Part shown: positions 35,551-47,810 of the stretch, piece by piece | Layout of the letters: every line of letters begins with the position of its first letter | How positions within the stretch are numbered: position 1 is the stretch's first letter | Source of the DNA: Entonaema liquescens | Taxonomy: Eukaryota; Ascomycota; Sordariomycetes; Xylariales; Xylariaceae | Direction of reading: 5' to 3' | Length of the DNA: 64,000 nt | Assembly: GCA_902805475.1 (NCBI GenBank) | Contig: CADCSX010000002.1 | Coordinates: 744,001 to 808,000, forward strand | Made by a program: the position numbers and the translations under genes | The notes under the pieces: generated by a model | The model's input: the letters and a program-made list of their open reading frames with translations, nothing else | The model's database searches: none | Told to the model about the DNA's origin: nothing

Positions 35551-36195
35551 ACGGGTAAAATTTGGGATTTAATTAAAATTTACCTTATATATATAATTTT
35601 GCTAAAAACTTTATATAATTTAAATATATTTTTTTTAATATATATATTTTTTTTATAATAATATTTTATAATTTATATAATTATATAATTACGTTATATT
35701 TTTATTATAATATATATTTACGTATTAATTTATTATAATTCCTTATATTTTATTAATCTATTATAATTACTTATATTTTAATATTTATTTATATATTAAT
35801 TTTTTATATTTTAATATATATTTACATATTAACTTATTATAATTTATTATAATTATTTATATTTTAATATTTTTTTATATATTAATCCTTTATATTTTAA
35901 TACGTATTTACGTATTAATTTATTATAATTTTTTATATTTCATTAATTTATTATAATTATTTATATTTTAATACTTATTTACGTATTAATTTTTTATATT
36001 TTAATGCACATTTACACATTAATTTATTATAATTACTTATATTTTAAAATTTATTTACTTATTTATATATTTAATTTAATTTACTTTTATATTATATAAT
36101 TATTAATTAATAAACGTTTTATTAATATATTAAAAAAAAATTAATAAAAGTAAGTTTTTTTATTATTTTTTTTTAAATTAAAATTTACCCGTTTC
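35551..36195. repeat. Candidate nested element: inverted ends around a degenerate tandem repeat
   Basis: acgggtaaaattt at 35551 and its near-complement aaatttacccgt at 36181-36192 face each other about 640 bp apart. Between them, about 35690-36060, are degenerate tandem copies of a roughly 40-nt unit (core ttatattttaata...tattaatttattataa). This could be a nested insertion or a nested LTR inside the copia element. RIP makes identification impossible by eye. Confidence 0.4.
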
Positions 36196-39100
36196 TTTTT
36201 TAAATATAAAAAATAGTAAATTTAAAAATTGCTATTAATAACCCTAAAATAACGTGGTTATTATAAAATTTTATTTTATATTAATATTGTTAAAGGGAAA
36301 AATTTAAATCCGGTTTTTTTTTTTAAAAATTTTCCCGAAAAATTAAAGAAAATTATTATAAAATATAAGTACTTAAATCAATTAATAAATAACATTATTA
36401 TTTTAAAGATAATATTTCTCGATTATTTAAATTAATTTTATATTATAATAATAATATTTAATTTTTTGTTAATAATTATAAAAAATTAATAATATAAATA
36501 AAAAAAATAATAAATATAATAAAAATTTTAATTATTAAAAAAAATATATATATCATTTTAAACGTATATGTTAACACGTATAATTTTATTTTTATTTTAT
36601 ATTTATTATAATTTAATTTTATATAAAAAAGATAATTGTTAAAAAAATAACGTTTTTTAATAATAAAAAAAATTTTAACTTTTTTAATTTAATTTAAAAT
36701 ACATTATTTTTTTTAATTATAATTTATTTTTAATATTTGAATTTTATTATTAAAAGTTAATATATTAAATATAATGTAATAAGTTTTTTTTAATAAATAT
36801 TTAATATATATTAATTATAAATACGTTTTTATAATTTTAACGTTGTAAAATAAATTTATAAATTCATTAATATTATACGATAATTTTATAAATTATTGAA
36901 TAATTTAAAATAATACTTTATTATTATCTTTATAAAATAATAACGATGTTGGAAATATAAATAATAAATTATTAACTATTTAAAATTATAAATTTAATAG
37001 TTTTAATTTAAATTTAATTTAATTATAAGAAAATGGAAATAATGATAATAATATTGTAAAAAATAATAATGACGTATAAAGTGATGTTATAAATTATCCC
37101 TTTTATAATAAATTAATAATATAATTAATAAAAAAGTTAAAAATGTTTATATTTAAAAATATATTTATAAAAAAATGTTTTATTTATATAAAATGCATAG
37201 AAATAACTTTAAATATATATAATAAATTAAATTTAAATAATTTTAACGTAATTATATTTAACGAATTTACCAATTTAAGAAAAGATTTTTTAAATAACTA
37301 AATATTAATTATAAAATGTGTTATTTATAAATTAAACAAAAACCAAAAACTATTTAAAATTATATTAAATAAAATTAATATATTTTTTAAAAATTAAACG
37401 TTAAAATTGTATATAATATATAATTATATCCGGATTATAAAAGTTAAATTTAATAAAATTATTAAATATTATTATTTAAAGAAGTTTTTTTAATAATATT
37501 TATTTTCGAAATTTTCTTTATTAATCTTTAAATATTGTAAATTAATAGTTAATTTAAATGTTGAAATTGCGGGTAAATTAGTATATTTAAATTGCTTTAA
37601 ATTAATTTAAATAAATATTATAAATAATAAATTTATTTTAATTAATAATAATAAAACTTTTTTATAACGTTTAAAAAATGTTAATAAAAATTTAACTTTA
37701 AAATGTGTGATTTAAATTAATTTAAAAAAGTTAAATAACTTTTTAAATAAAAATGAACTTTTAAATAAATGAGTTTGGTAATAATTGATAATTTTTTAAT
37801 TATAAAAATTTTTTAATTATTTAAAAAAATTTGAAAATTAATAATATTAAATTAATATTTTAATAAATAAATTTTAAAGTTTTTATATTTAATAATTAAA
37901 AATATTATTTTAATTAATATTATTTAATTTTTAATAAAAAACATATTTAAACGAAAATATTTCGGTTAAATTTTTAATCATTACTTATTTTTTTAATTAA
38001 TACGTAATATTTTTTTAAAGATGTTACATTAAACTTATGTAAACAACATTAATATTATTTAAAAAAAAACTTTAAAAATATAATAATAAAAAAAACCATA
38101 ATAACCAATTTTTAAAAAACTTTTAAAAAAAATATAAATTATAAAATAATATTATATTTTAAAATTTAATGTTTAAATAAAATATTATTTTATTAATTAT
38201 TAAAAAAACTATTATAACATTATTATTAAAATTAAAATAATTATAATTAAACTTTAAAAAATTAAATAAAATTTATATAATTAATAAATTACATTTAATT
38301 AATAAATTTTTTAAAATTTTAAACTTTAATTATAATATTTTTTTATAACGTTTTTTTAAAATTATAATATTATATTTATACGAAATAATAATAATTTAAT
38401 CGTTAAAATTATAATTATTATAAATAACGCCGTTAAATTAATTTAATAAAAAAAATAAATTTAAAAAATTAAAAATAAAAATAATAAATATATTTTAATT
38501 AATTATTTTAATAAATTAAACATTAAATGTAAAAAAAGACTTTACATGCATTTATTACGTAACAACCGGACGATAATTAATTATTTTTAAAAATATTTTA
38601 AAAAATAATTTAAAAATTAACGAAACGGGTTTAAAAATAAAAGTAAAAAATTTAAATATAATAAAAATAACATTATAATTATTATATTAATTTATAAAAA
38701 TTAAATTAAATTATTAATATTTACTATTATAATAACATTTATAACGTTTAAAAAGTTATTTAACATTTTAATGATTAATTTTTTAAAATTTAATATTTTA
38801 TTAAAAATATTTTAAAAACGTTTATTTGGTAAATTATAATTTAATATATTAAAAAATAAAATATAAAATAATTAAATGTAAAGTAATTAATTATAAAGTA
38901 AATTATTAAAATTAATGATTTTTATAATTAATTTTATATTTAATTATATATTAATAAATTTATTTATAAAAAAAACATTTATAATATTAAAATTTATAAT
39001 TATAATAAAATTAAAAGTTAAAAAATTAATTATTAAATTATAGAAAATAATAATGGTTAATAATGGTTATAATTAAATTAATTATTATAATAAAATATTA

Positions 39101-41860
39101 TTTATTAATTTACATTTATATAAAAAGTTTTATATATATAATATTAATGGTAAAGTTATTATATTAAAATTATAAAATATTACCGCATTTTATATTATTA
39201 TAAAAAAATAAGTTAAAAAAGTTAAAATTACGGATGTTATTTATTATTTTAATTTAATTTATAATTTTATTTTAATATTTTAATTTATTTGTAAAAAAGT
39301 AAAATTTTTATTTCGATGGGATTTAATTTATAACGTTAAAAATAAAAAAGTATTTTTAACCGTAATTAAAATAAATGGTTTATATATAATTAATTAAAAA
39401 ATAATTATTTTAATATAATAAGTTTTAATATAATATTTTATTTTTATTTTATATTAAACTTATTATTAAAAATATAATATAAATAATTAAATTATTTAAG
39501 TAATTAAAATTTAAAGAAATTTATAAATATATTTACAAGTATTAATTTTTTAAAAAAATATTGTTTTTATAAAATTTATATAAAAAGTAAAATAATTGAA
39601 AAATCTTATATAAAAATATTAAAGAAAAGTATTTATAATTTAAAATTATTATATATTAATAAAACGAGTATATTATTAAATATATAAAATATTAATAATT
39701 ATAAAAAATAGTTAATAATAATATATAATTATATATATATAAATTAAATTATATTAATTAAAAACTTTAAAAATTAATTATTAATGTTTAAGGATTTTTT
39801 AAAATAATAAAAAAAATTTAAATAACGTTATTATATTATTATTTTAAATATTTTAAATTTATATATTAATTATAAATTTAAATAATATTATTATTAAAAA
39901 AATATTATAATTTATTATATAATTATTAAATAATATTAATTAAAAAGTATTATTGAAAATATTATTAAAAAATTAAAAAATAAAATTTAAATGATATTAA
40001 TATAAGTTAAAAATAATGGAATATTAAATAAATATTAATTTATAATAGTTTAAATAATAATATATTTGATAAATACAATGCGTTATTAAAAGTTTGTGTG
40101 CACTTATCTAAATTACACTAAAACATTATGATTTTAACATGTAATTAAAAATAAATAGAAAATCGTAAAAATAACTTATTATATAATAAATTATAAAGAA
40201 TTACTTAATTAATCATTTACTTTTTGTAAATTTCCCAAATATGTTATATTTATTGTAATATTCGAGGTTATAATTAGGGTAAAAGTAAATATATAAAGGA
40301 AAATGTATTATTTCGTATAATTCGTGTGGTGGAGTACGTAAATTTATGGAATTTTTTTTTTTCTTTTTTTTCGAATATATTTTAAACAATCACTTTTATA
40401 AATATATAAAAATAAAAATATATACAATAATACTTTCTTTAAATATAATATATTAATAAAATATTATTAATTTTATTATTTAATTAAACTTATAATAATA
40501 TATTAAAATTATAATGTTTTAATGTAATTTAAATAAATGTATATAAATTTTTAATAACGCATTGTAAATTTTTTTATAATGTATTAAATAAAATCTTTTA
40601 TAAAATTTAATATAACGATATATTAAATTTAATATATTTAAATATTATAAACATTAATAATTATTATTTAAAAAAGTAAAAAATTAATATATTTACGTTA
40701 AAATTATTAATTATAAAATGTTAAAATATAAAAGTAATAATTTATAAATTTATAAAATATTATTAATAAATAAAAATAAAGTAATTATTATAAATAACAT
40801 TATATTTAAAATAAAATTACTTTTATATATTTATTAAAAAACCTTTAATATTAAATAAATGTATAAAATTTAAATTTCCATTATTATTTTTATCATAAAA
40901 TTGTTTAAAATTAATAAAATTTATTTAAAATTTATTTAAAATTTACTTTATAAATAGTAACTTTATTTAAACATTAAACCGTGAAAACTTATAACATTTA
41001 AAATTTAATATTTAATTCATTATAAAAAATAAATATAATATTAAATTTTAAAACGAATTAAATAATAATAAATTACTTTAAATAAAATTAAAAATATTAA
41101 TATAAAATTTAAAACTTAAATTATATATTAATAATTTACTTCGTAAAATATTTAAATATGATTTTAAGTAATAAATAAATATAATATTATTATATAAATA
41201 TTAATTTAAATTTAATATAAGTTTTAAATATATTATTTATTTAATTAATGTTATAATAATAACGTTTAAATTTAAATTTAAATTTTATACAAATATTAAA
41301 TATGATTTTAAATGGTACGAATAATATAAAATTATAAATACCAAATATTAATTATTAATAAATAATTAAATATAAATATTATATAAATTTTTTATAAAAC
41401 GTAAATTGTTATTTAAAAAATGGTTTTATAAAATAAAATAAAATTTTAATAATAAAATTATTTAATATAAAATTAAATAAATATTAAAAAAATTTAAATA
41501 AATAAAAAACCTTAATAATATTAATATTTTTATATTAATAATTAAATTTATAAATTATAAAATTTTATTTATAATAATTATAATTTTAAATTTAGAAATA
41601 AAATAAATGAACGTTATTATTATTTTTTTATACAAAAACATTAAAAAAATATTTATATTAAATAATTTTCTAAATTTAATAATAAAATTAGTAAATATTA
41701 TAAATTTAATAAAGTTTTATACGATTTAAAATAAGTTTTTAAAATATAATATTAAACTTTAATAATATATTTAAAAATATTAAAATTTAAAATATTAAAT
41801 TTTAATATATTAAATTTTAATATAAAGGTATTTGTTAAAGGTTATATTTATATTACAATT

Positions 41861-41872
41861 TACATAAATAAT
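41861..41872 (+). other. Relic of the reverse-transcriptase catalytic box (YVDD read as YINN)
   Basis: tac ata aat aat in the same frame as the downstream copia RT-like sequence. Every difference from YVDD codons is G-to-A. This identifies the element superfamily and its orientation. Confidence 0.65.
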
Positions 41873-43971
41873 TTATTTATTATAAATTTTTTTAAAATTA
41901 AAATTAATAAAATTAAAATAAAGTTTATTAAAAAATTTAAAATAATAAATTTAAAACTATATTTATATTACTTAAGAATAATTATTAAATTTAATTAAAA
42001 AATATATTTAAAAAAATTATTAAAAATTTAAAATAATAAAAGTTTAATTTTAATAATATATTTATAAATATTTTAAAAATTTTTAAACTTTTAAACGATT
42101 ATGTAATAATTATTATTGATTTAAAATAATATATATAAATTATAAAATATTTAATATATATTATAATAAACATATATTTTAATATAATATATATAATATT
42201 ATATTTAAATTAATATATAAAAAACCTTATTATAATATATATTATAATAATTAAAAAAGTTATAAAATATTTAAAAAGTATTTTAAATTATAACTTTATT
42301 TTTTAAAATAATTTAAAAGATTTTATAAAGTAAATAAATATTAATTACGCGAAATGTATATAATTAAAAAAGTTAATTTTAAAATAACTTTTTAATATTA
42401 AAAATAACGTTATTAATTGGTTATTAAAAAGATAATTTATAATAGTTATATTTATTTATAAATTTAAATTTAAAAATATAATAAATGTTATAAAAAAATA
42501 ATTTAATTACATTATTTATTAAAAAAATTAATGGTTATAAAAAATAATGTTAACATTATAATAATTTATAAAAATAATTAAAAAACTTTAATATTTATTA
42601 AAAATTTTTAATTTTATATTGATATAAAATATATAAAAATTAATATTTATTTTACCCGTAAAAAATAATAAATTAACGAAATTAATTTTATATATATTTT
42701 TATAACGTAATAAATAACAAATAAATTTATTAAGTTTTTACTTAAAAATACATTTATTAAATTTAAAACAGTAATAAAATTTTAATTATAAAATAAATAA
42801 AAAATTATAAATATAATAAATGTTTTATAATTTATAAAAATTAAATTATAATAATTATAAAATATAACCATAAAACATTAACCATAAATAATAAATTTAA
42901 ATTAAAATTTATTTTTAAAACGGTTAAAAAATATTTTATATATATTATTAAAAGTTTTAATATTTAAAAAATATATAATTAAATATATTTTAAAAATTAT
43001 TAAACAATTATATTAAATATATTTAAATAATATATTATAAAATAATTAATATAAAATATAATTATTTATAAATATTTTATAAAAATAATTTAATAAAGTA
43101 ATAATAAAAATTAATACATTTTAAAACTTTTTTATAAAATAAAAATTAAACATTATAATTTTTTTAAAATTAAAACTTAATTTAATAAATTATTTAAAAA
43201 GTTTTAAAAATATATTATTTTATTTTTTAATTTACTTTAAACTTTTTAATCATTATATACGTAATTAAAGTTTAAATAATATATTTTGAAATTTTAAATA
43301 ATAAGATATTTAAATATTTATAATATATATTAACTTTATAAAATAATTAATTATATATTTATTAATAAATTATATTTTTTTATAATAATTTAAATTAAAT
43401 AAATTAAATAAAATATATATTTAACTTATTATTTCGAAATTTATTTAATAATTCTATAAAATTAATATTTAAAAATAAGAAAAAAACGTAAATAAAATTA
43501 TTTAATATATTTAATAATTAATTAATAAATAATAAATAAAAAAATAAATATTAATACATTTTTATAATAATTATTATTAACACATTTATAAAATAAAAAA
43601 AATAAATACTTATATAAAATTATAACTTTATAAAAAAAATATTTAATAAAATTTATTAAAAAAATATATTATAAAATAAATAATAATTATTTATAAAATA
43701 TTTACAAAATAAAAAATAAATAAATAAAATTAAAATATAATATAATACCAACGTATTAAATAATAAAAAAAAATTTTATTTTAATTTATTATTAAATAAA
43801 ATTAAAAAATAAATAATATTTAAAAATTTATTTTATAAAATTTTTAATAATTTTTATTTTAAATAATATATATAGCTTAAATTTTAAATATAAAATTATA
43901 TATAAATATAATTATTATAAAATATTTATAAAATGTTTTAAAATAAATTACGGGTTTAATTTAAATAAAAA

Positions 43972-44125
43972 TGTTAAAATATATGTGGTTGGTAAATTAA
44001 AAAGCTAATTATACGCCCTATACCCGTGGCTCTTATATATTATATATACTTTATTTATACACCTAATTAAATAACCCAACTAATATAACTAATTCATACC
44101 TCATAACCTGCGTCTATTTTCAACA
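43972..44125 (+). repeat. 3' LTR of the copia element (154 bp)
   Basis: Starts TGTTAAAATATATGTGG, mutated from TGCTGGAATATGTGTGG, and ends TTTTCAACA. The outer roughly 50 bp (44076-44125) match the solo LTR essentially without change, whereas the inner part carries many C-to-T and G-to-A differences. An A-rich stretch just before it (aaataaaaa) is the presumed polypurine tract. Confidence 0.88.
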
Positions 44126-45030
44126 TTATCAATATGGGTTGCTTGGACCGCAAGTCAAAGCCTAGTACCAGACCAACACTAAAAGGGATTCAAGCGAAGA
44201 GGATTCTAGATTTCTTGGATCCCGAATGCAACGGGCTTGACAACGTCCCGGTGGCCTCAGTACTTTTCAAAGTCCAAGACGCCAACTCCGTCGCATTAAA
44301 GAGAGTAATGATCAGAATCGCCTTGCTTATATGCGAAGGCCCAGGTATAATATCCTATTCTGAGCAACTCGAGGGCACGGATGCGGAGATGGATCGTTTA
44401 TCTGACGATCAAATTGAATATAGGAACTACGTTAGAGAAAAACGAGGGATCATGGCCCAGGAATGCGTAGGAATAGGAAAGCAGGAGTTCGACCAAGGCG
44501 CTATATGGGCAATACTTGGTTTGTTTCTCAGAATGGAGGCGTCGTTTCTCTAAGGCAATGATCTCAAGGCAGAACAGGAAGGCAGAAACGCATTCATCCT
44601 TCCTGAGGACTTCATGGATATCCTCTCGAAAGTTCGCCGCGTGGAATTTATGCATGGCATTGTAGCATCCGTAGACCCTATCAGGGACACGATGTTAAGC
44701 CCAGACGAGATTTACGTCATCGGTGCAGAGATGATGAAGTCTTGGTCATCCCAGCTCGTCTACTTCGATCGCGCGACTGGAAGATCCTGCGTACGTCTTG
44801 TATCATTGCAAGAAGTGAAAGAATGGGGGTTTCCATATTTAGATGTGGATACACTCTTTGAAGGCGACGCATCGGTTGAAGATGATATCATATTTGCTTT
44901 CTTTACCGACTCGTCTACCGAAGGCGATATGACCTCTGTGTTTAATTTAACCAAGCTCCCTACCGAATTTGTTGTCAGATGGCTTAAGGATAATGGACAC
45001 CGACGCTTCTTGACTTATAAAACCACCTAA
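44126..45030 (+). pseudogene. P-loop NTPase-like protein, 3' part, separated by the retrotransposon and carrying a stop
   Basis: Begins with the right target duplication (44126-44130). From 44131 the frame continues the one left at 34057 (INMGCLDRKSKPS). It is open to TAA at 44551-44553, then open again in the same frame to TAA at 45028-45030. The internal TAA is compatible with CAA (Gln) changed by one CpA-to-TpA event; flanking residues (MEASFL-stop-GNDLKAEQEG) read as continuous protein. The C-terminal 155 residues (MDILSKVRRVEFMHG through RWLKDNGHRRFLTYKTT) have no recognised domain. The gene is therefore inactivated twice. A separately transcribed downstream fragment cannot be excluded. 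Confidence 0.7.
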
Positions 45031-46068
45031 GGTTACTGAACGGAGAGGGATTAAGTTAGTTTAAGTTATTGACTTAGATATCCCTCCTTAGCAATCAAAT
45101 ATCAACTTCTTCCTTGATAATCATATGGCCCCTAAGAACTAACACACTTGTAGTAACCTCGTAGCCGAGCTTTCATTGCTTCTAGTCCCGTCATTTTCTT
45201 TGAATGACGCCTATAAAATCGAAAACTACCAAGTATTATGACTACATACACGCATTCAACATATTTTTCGTTTGATATCCATATTGTACACATAACCTAC
45301 GTCAGAAGAAACGGATTATAGTGTTGGAATAAGTGGTCGAGGGACTACTTTCAGGAATAGTATACTAGGTAAGTATAATTCATATATCGTATTTTTCAGT
45401 GTACAATAGGAGTAATATATAGATGCCATTCATGTAAAACTGGTTGATGGGAGGCGAGGGTTAATCATGATGTCGAGCAAAGAGTGTGAACCACTCGTCT
45501 TAGAAAAACAACTCGCGATATAACTATGGAAGCTCGAGCTTTACATCTATTATCTGGTAGCCTTGGAGTGATTATTTACGTCGATTCGCAGGCCTTTCAA
45601 CCTCATTCAAGGAAGATAAAGGTTCTCTACGATAAACGCAACGGACAGGATATGGGACAGTTAGAATTAAACAGCCGAAGAGATTTATCTTTATTGGTAT
45701 TATCTAGTCCTTATGCTATCGAGCCTAAAAGGGGGGTTCGACGTACCGCATGATGGCCATAGCATGATTGTGCCTGGTGGCTGCAAGAATATAAGGGCTA
45801 CAGGGCATAGATACCTCTCTAGGTACTTAAGCCTGCATGAATTCTAGGTAGGTACTCACCTTAGGCAAGAGTGTATCGCGATGAGTGGTGTCGCACTTGC
45901 CTTGTACATCTATCAGCCCCACGAGTTTATTTTCTTTTAAAAAAGAATTGCAACCCCTCGCAAAAAAATAATTTCATTTCCTTCATTTCAACAACCACAT
46001 CACCTACCATAATAACGCACATTCATCAATAGTTAATATACATACTGATTGCGAGAACAGGTATAACA
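45031..46068. other. Intergenic, possible short relic, TAGGTA motifs
   Basis: 1 kb between the broken P-loop gene and the SR-rich gene. A 75-codon open stretch at 45526-45753 (+) is not recognised. TAGGTA-type motifs occur at 45818-45870, then an A-rich leader. Confidence 0.45.
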
Positions 46069-47810
46069 ATGACAAGTAGAGCGAAGAAAGACAAAACCAG
46101 AGCGGCATCACGCGCCCGTCACCTAATCAAGACTAGAGCAGCTTCAAGCGCTCGTCACCCAGACGAAACCGGAGCAGCGTCTAGCGCCCGTCACCCAAAT
46201 GAGACTGGAGCAGCTTCTAGCGCTCGTCGACATGACGCGGCTTATTCAAGCCATCGATCCGCCAGCGAAACCAAAGCATCATACCGCCCTAACAAGAGGC
46301 CTAAGATGTCACTTCTGTCAAGCGATGACACCGGCGAAGAATACGAGGACCGTCACTCGGACCGCCGCTACGATGAAAGCTCCTCTAGCGAGGACTTAAG
46401 CTCAGATGGAGATTCCTCTGCCTCATATAGCTCATCTTCTGACTCTAGTCCACCGCGACACAGGCATAAGAGCAAGCACTCCAGGTCAAAATCTTCCCGA
46501 TCAAAGTCTCACCACAGACGATCAAAGTCCCGTAAGAGCTCAGAGCGCTCGAGATCGCGCTCGAGATCCGGGCATCATAAAGGCTCCAGATCTTCTAAAA
46601 GTTCCAGATCCCATGAGCGTATAAGTCTAAAGAGAAAGAGGGGCGCTGATACCTCCGAAGAAGATCGTGACCTTGCTTCTAGTGATTCAGATATGGACTC
46701 CATCCTACGAAGTATATATATGGAGGAACGTCGCCGTGTCTCGAAAATCTTCAAGTCAGTCAGGGAATGGATGACTTCAAACAAGCCTATCGTTGATAAA
46801 AAAACATTCATGAGTATGCTTACAGAAACCAATATTGACGACGATTTCACCCAGGAAGAGCACGACGCGGTAGTTGACCGGTGGCACGCAGACCCCGCTA
46901 GGCCTCTTATACTTGGGCAACACACTGAAGACCATATCGCGATCTCAAGCCGCAAGCTACCAAAGAAGCCGCGCCGCGCCGAGCGCGAGTCGTTTGGTAT
47001 CGTTTACCGCATGTTTCCTCGCTACTACGGGATCACATATGACGAATTCATGGGTCCTAGATACCAGCTCAAGTATGACTACAGCGATAATGCGATGGTG
47101 ACATTAGAAAATGGGTTAAAAGGCCACGATCCTTTCCCATCCAAAGCATTCTCGGAAAGTTTGAGATCTCTCGCTTCGCAGAATATCTGGCTGGGTAACC
47201 TCGACCTCCTAGCTACATGCATTCAATATACGAACCGGCTACGCACCAATGATACCCTGCCTTGGAAGCTGGTTGATTGCGTCCCTAACAGCATATTTTT
47301 CAGGGTATGGCAGCGCTCTACGCGCAGGTCAAGCGGCAACTCAGCCCTACGCCATGTTTCTACTGTATGCTGTTCGGCCAGATTGCCGAGTCCGTTAACG
47401 TCAAGGCTCCGAGGACTCAGAAGAATCAAAGTCATGTGTCGAAACGCAAGAGCGACGAAGACTCATATTTCATTCAGACCATTGATTTAACTATCCTCAT
47501 ACACGCGTTAGACAACGTGAGCTTTTGGGGCGCTCCCCTCTTGCAGAGCGTAAAGCTCTCATCAACCATCATTCAACGAGCCACGCCAGGCAACGATTAT
47601 CCGTCCGCTGAGAAACTCGCGAAGACACGGGAACGTTCAATATTATCGCATAGAAAGTTGGAAAGAGCAATAGAGCTAAGGGCCGAGGGTGAAATTCTAC
47701 GCGCCGCTCTAGAAGATCTGGAAGAGAACGATGTGGATTTATCCAACAGAAGTCCCCAGAGAATCTTCCACCACCTGCCGCTTCCGAGCGTATTCAGTGA
47801 CTCTGAATAA
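46069..47810 (+). pseudogene. Arg/Ser-rich (SR-type) protein with N-terminal repeats; frame breaks near 47.3 kb
   Basis: The ATG at 46069 opens a frame running to 47490. The first 60 residues are four degenerate copies of an RAASSARHPDETG-like unit. Residues about 85-200 form an acidic/Ser then RS-repeat region (SRSKSSRSKSHHRRSKSR). A globular part follows (EHDAVVDRWHADPARPLILG through GNLDLLATCIQYTN). Near 47.30 kb the likely coding frame changes to one that runs open to 47810 (DLTILIHALDNVSFWGAPLL, then a charged coiled-coil-like tail). Just before the change a good branch point and acceptor exist (ccctaac...atatttttcag, 47283-47304), so an unresolved intron could explain it. No donor of normal spacing was found, so a one-base loss is equally possible. 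Family unknown. Confidence 0.5.

Larger units (their letters stand above)
34058..44125 (+). mobile_element. Full-length Ty1/copia-type LTR retrotransposon, heavily RIP-mutated (about 10 kb)
   Basis: Bounded by 154-bp direct LTRs (34058-34211 and 43972-44125) and by a 5-bp target duplication (ttatt 34053-34057, ttatc 44126-44130, differing by one C/T). A solo LTR at 49.7 kb gives the less-mutated sequence for comparison. The interior is almost entirely A+T with stops in every frame. At 41861-41872 the copia reverse-transcriptase YVDD box survives as YINN (GTA to ATA, GAT to AAT). It is followed in frame by a KIKFIKKFKIINLKLYLYYL stretch, matching the usual KKFKM-DLGELYYYLG region of copia RT with G-to-A changes. 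RT near the 3' end gives + orientation. Ten kb is twice the usual copia length, so another element is probably nested in the 5' half. Confidence 0.85.

Noticed and set aside
34212..43971. Mitochondrial DNA insertion as the source of the AT-rich block
   Set aside because: LTRs, target duplication, a copia RT relic and C-to-T/G-to-A differences between copies explain it as a mutated retrotransposon.
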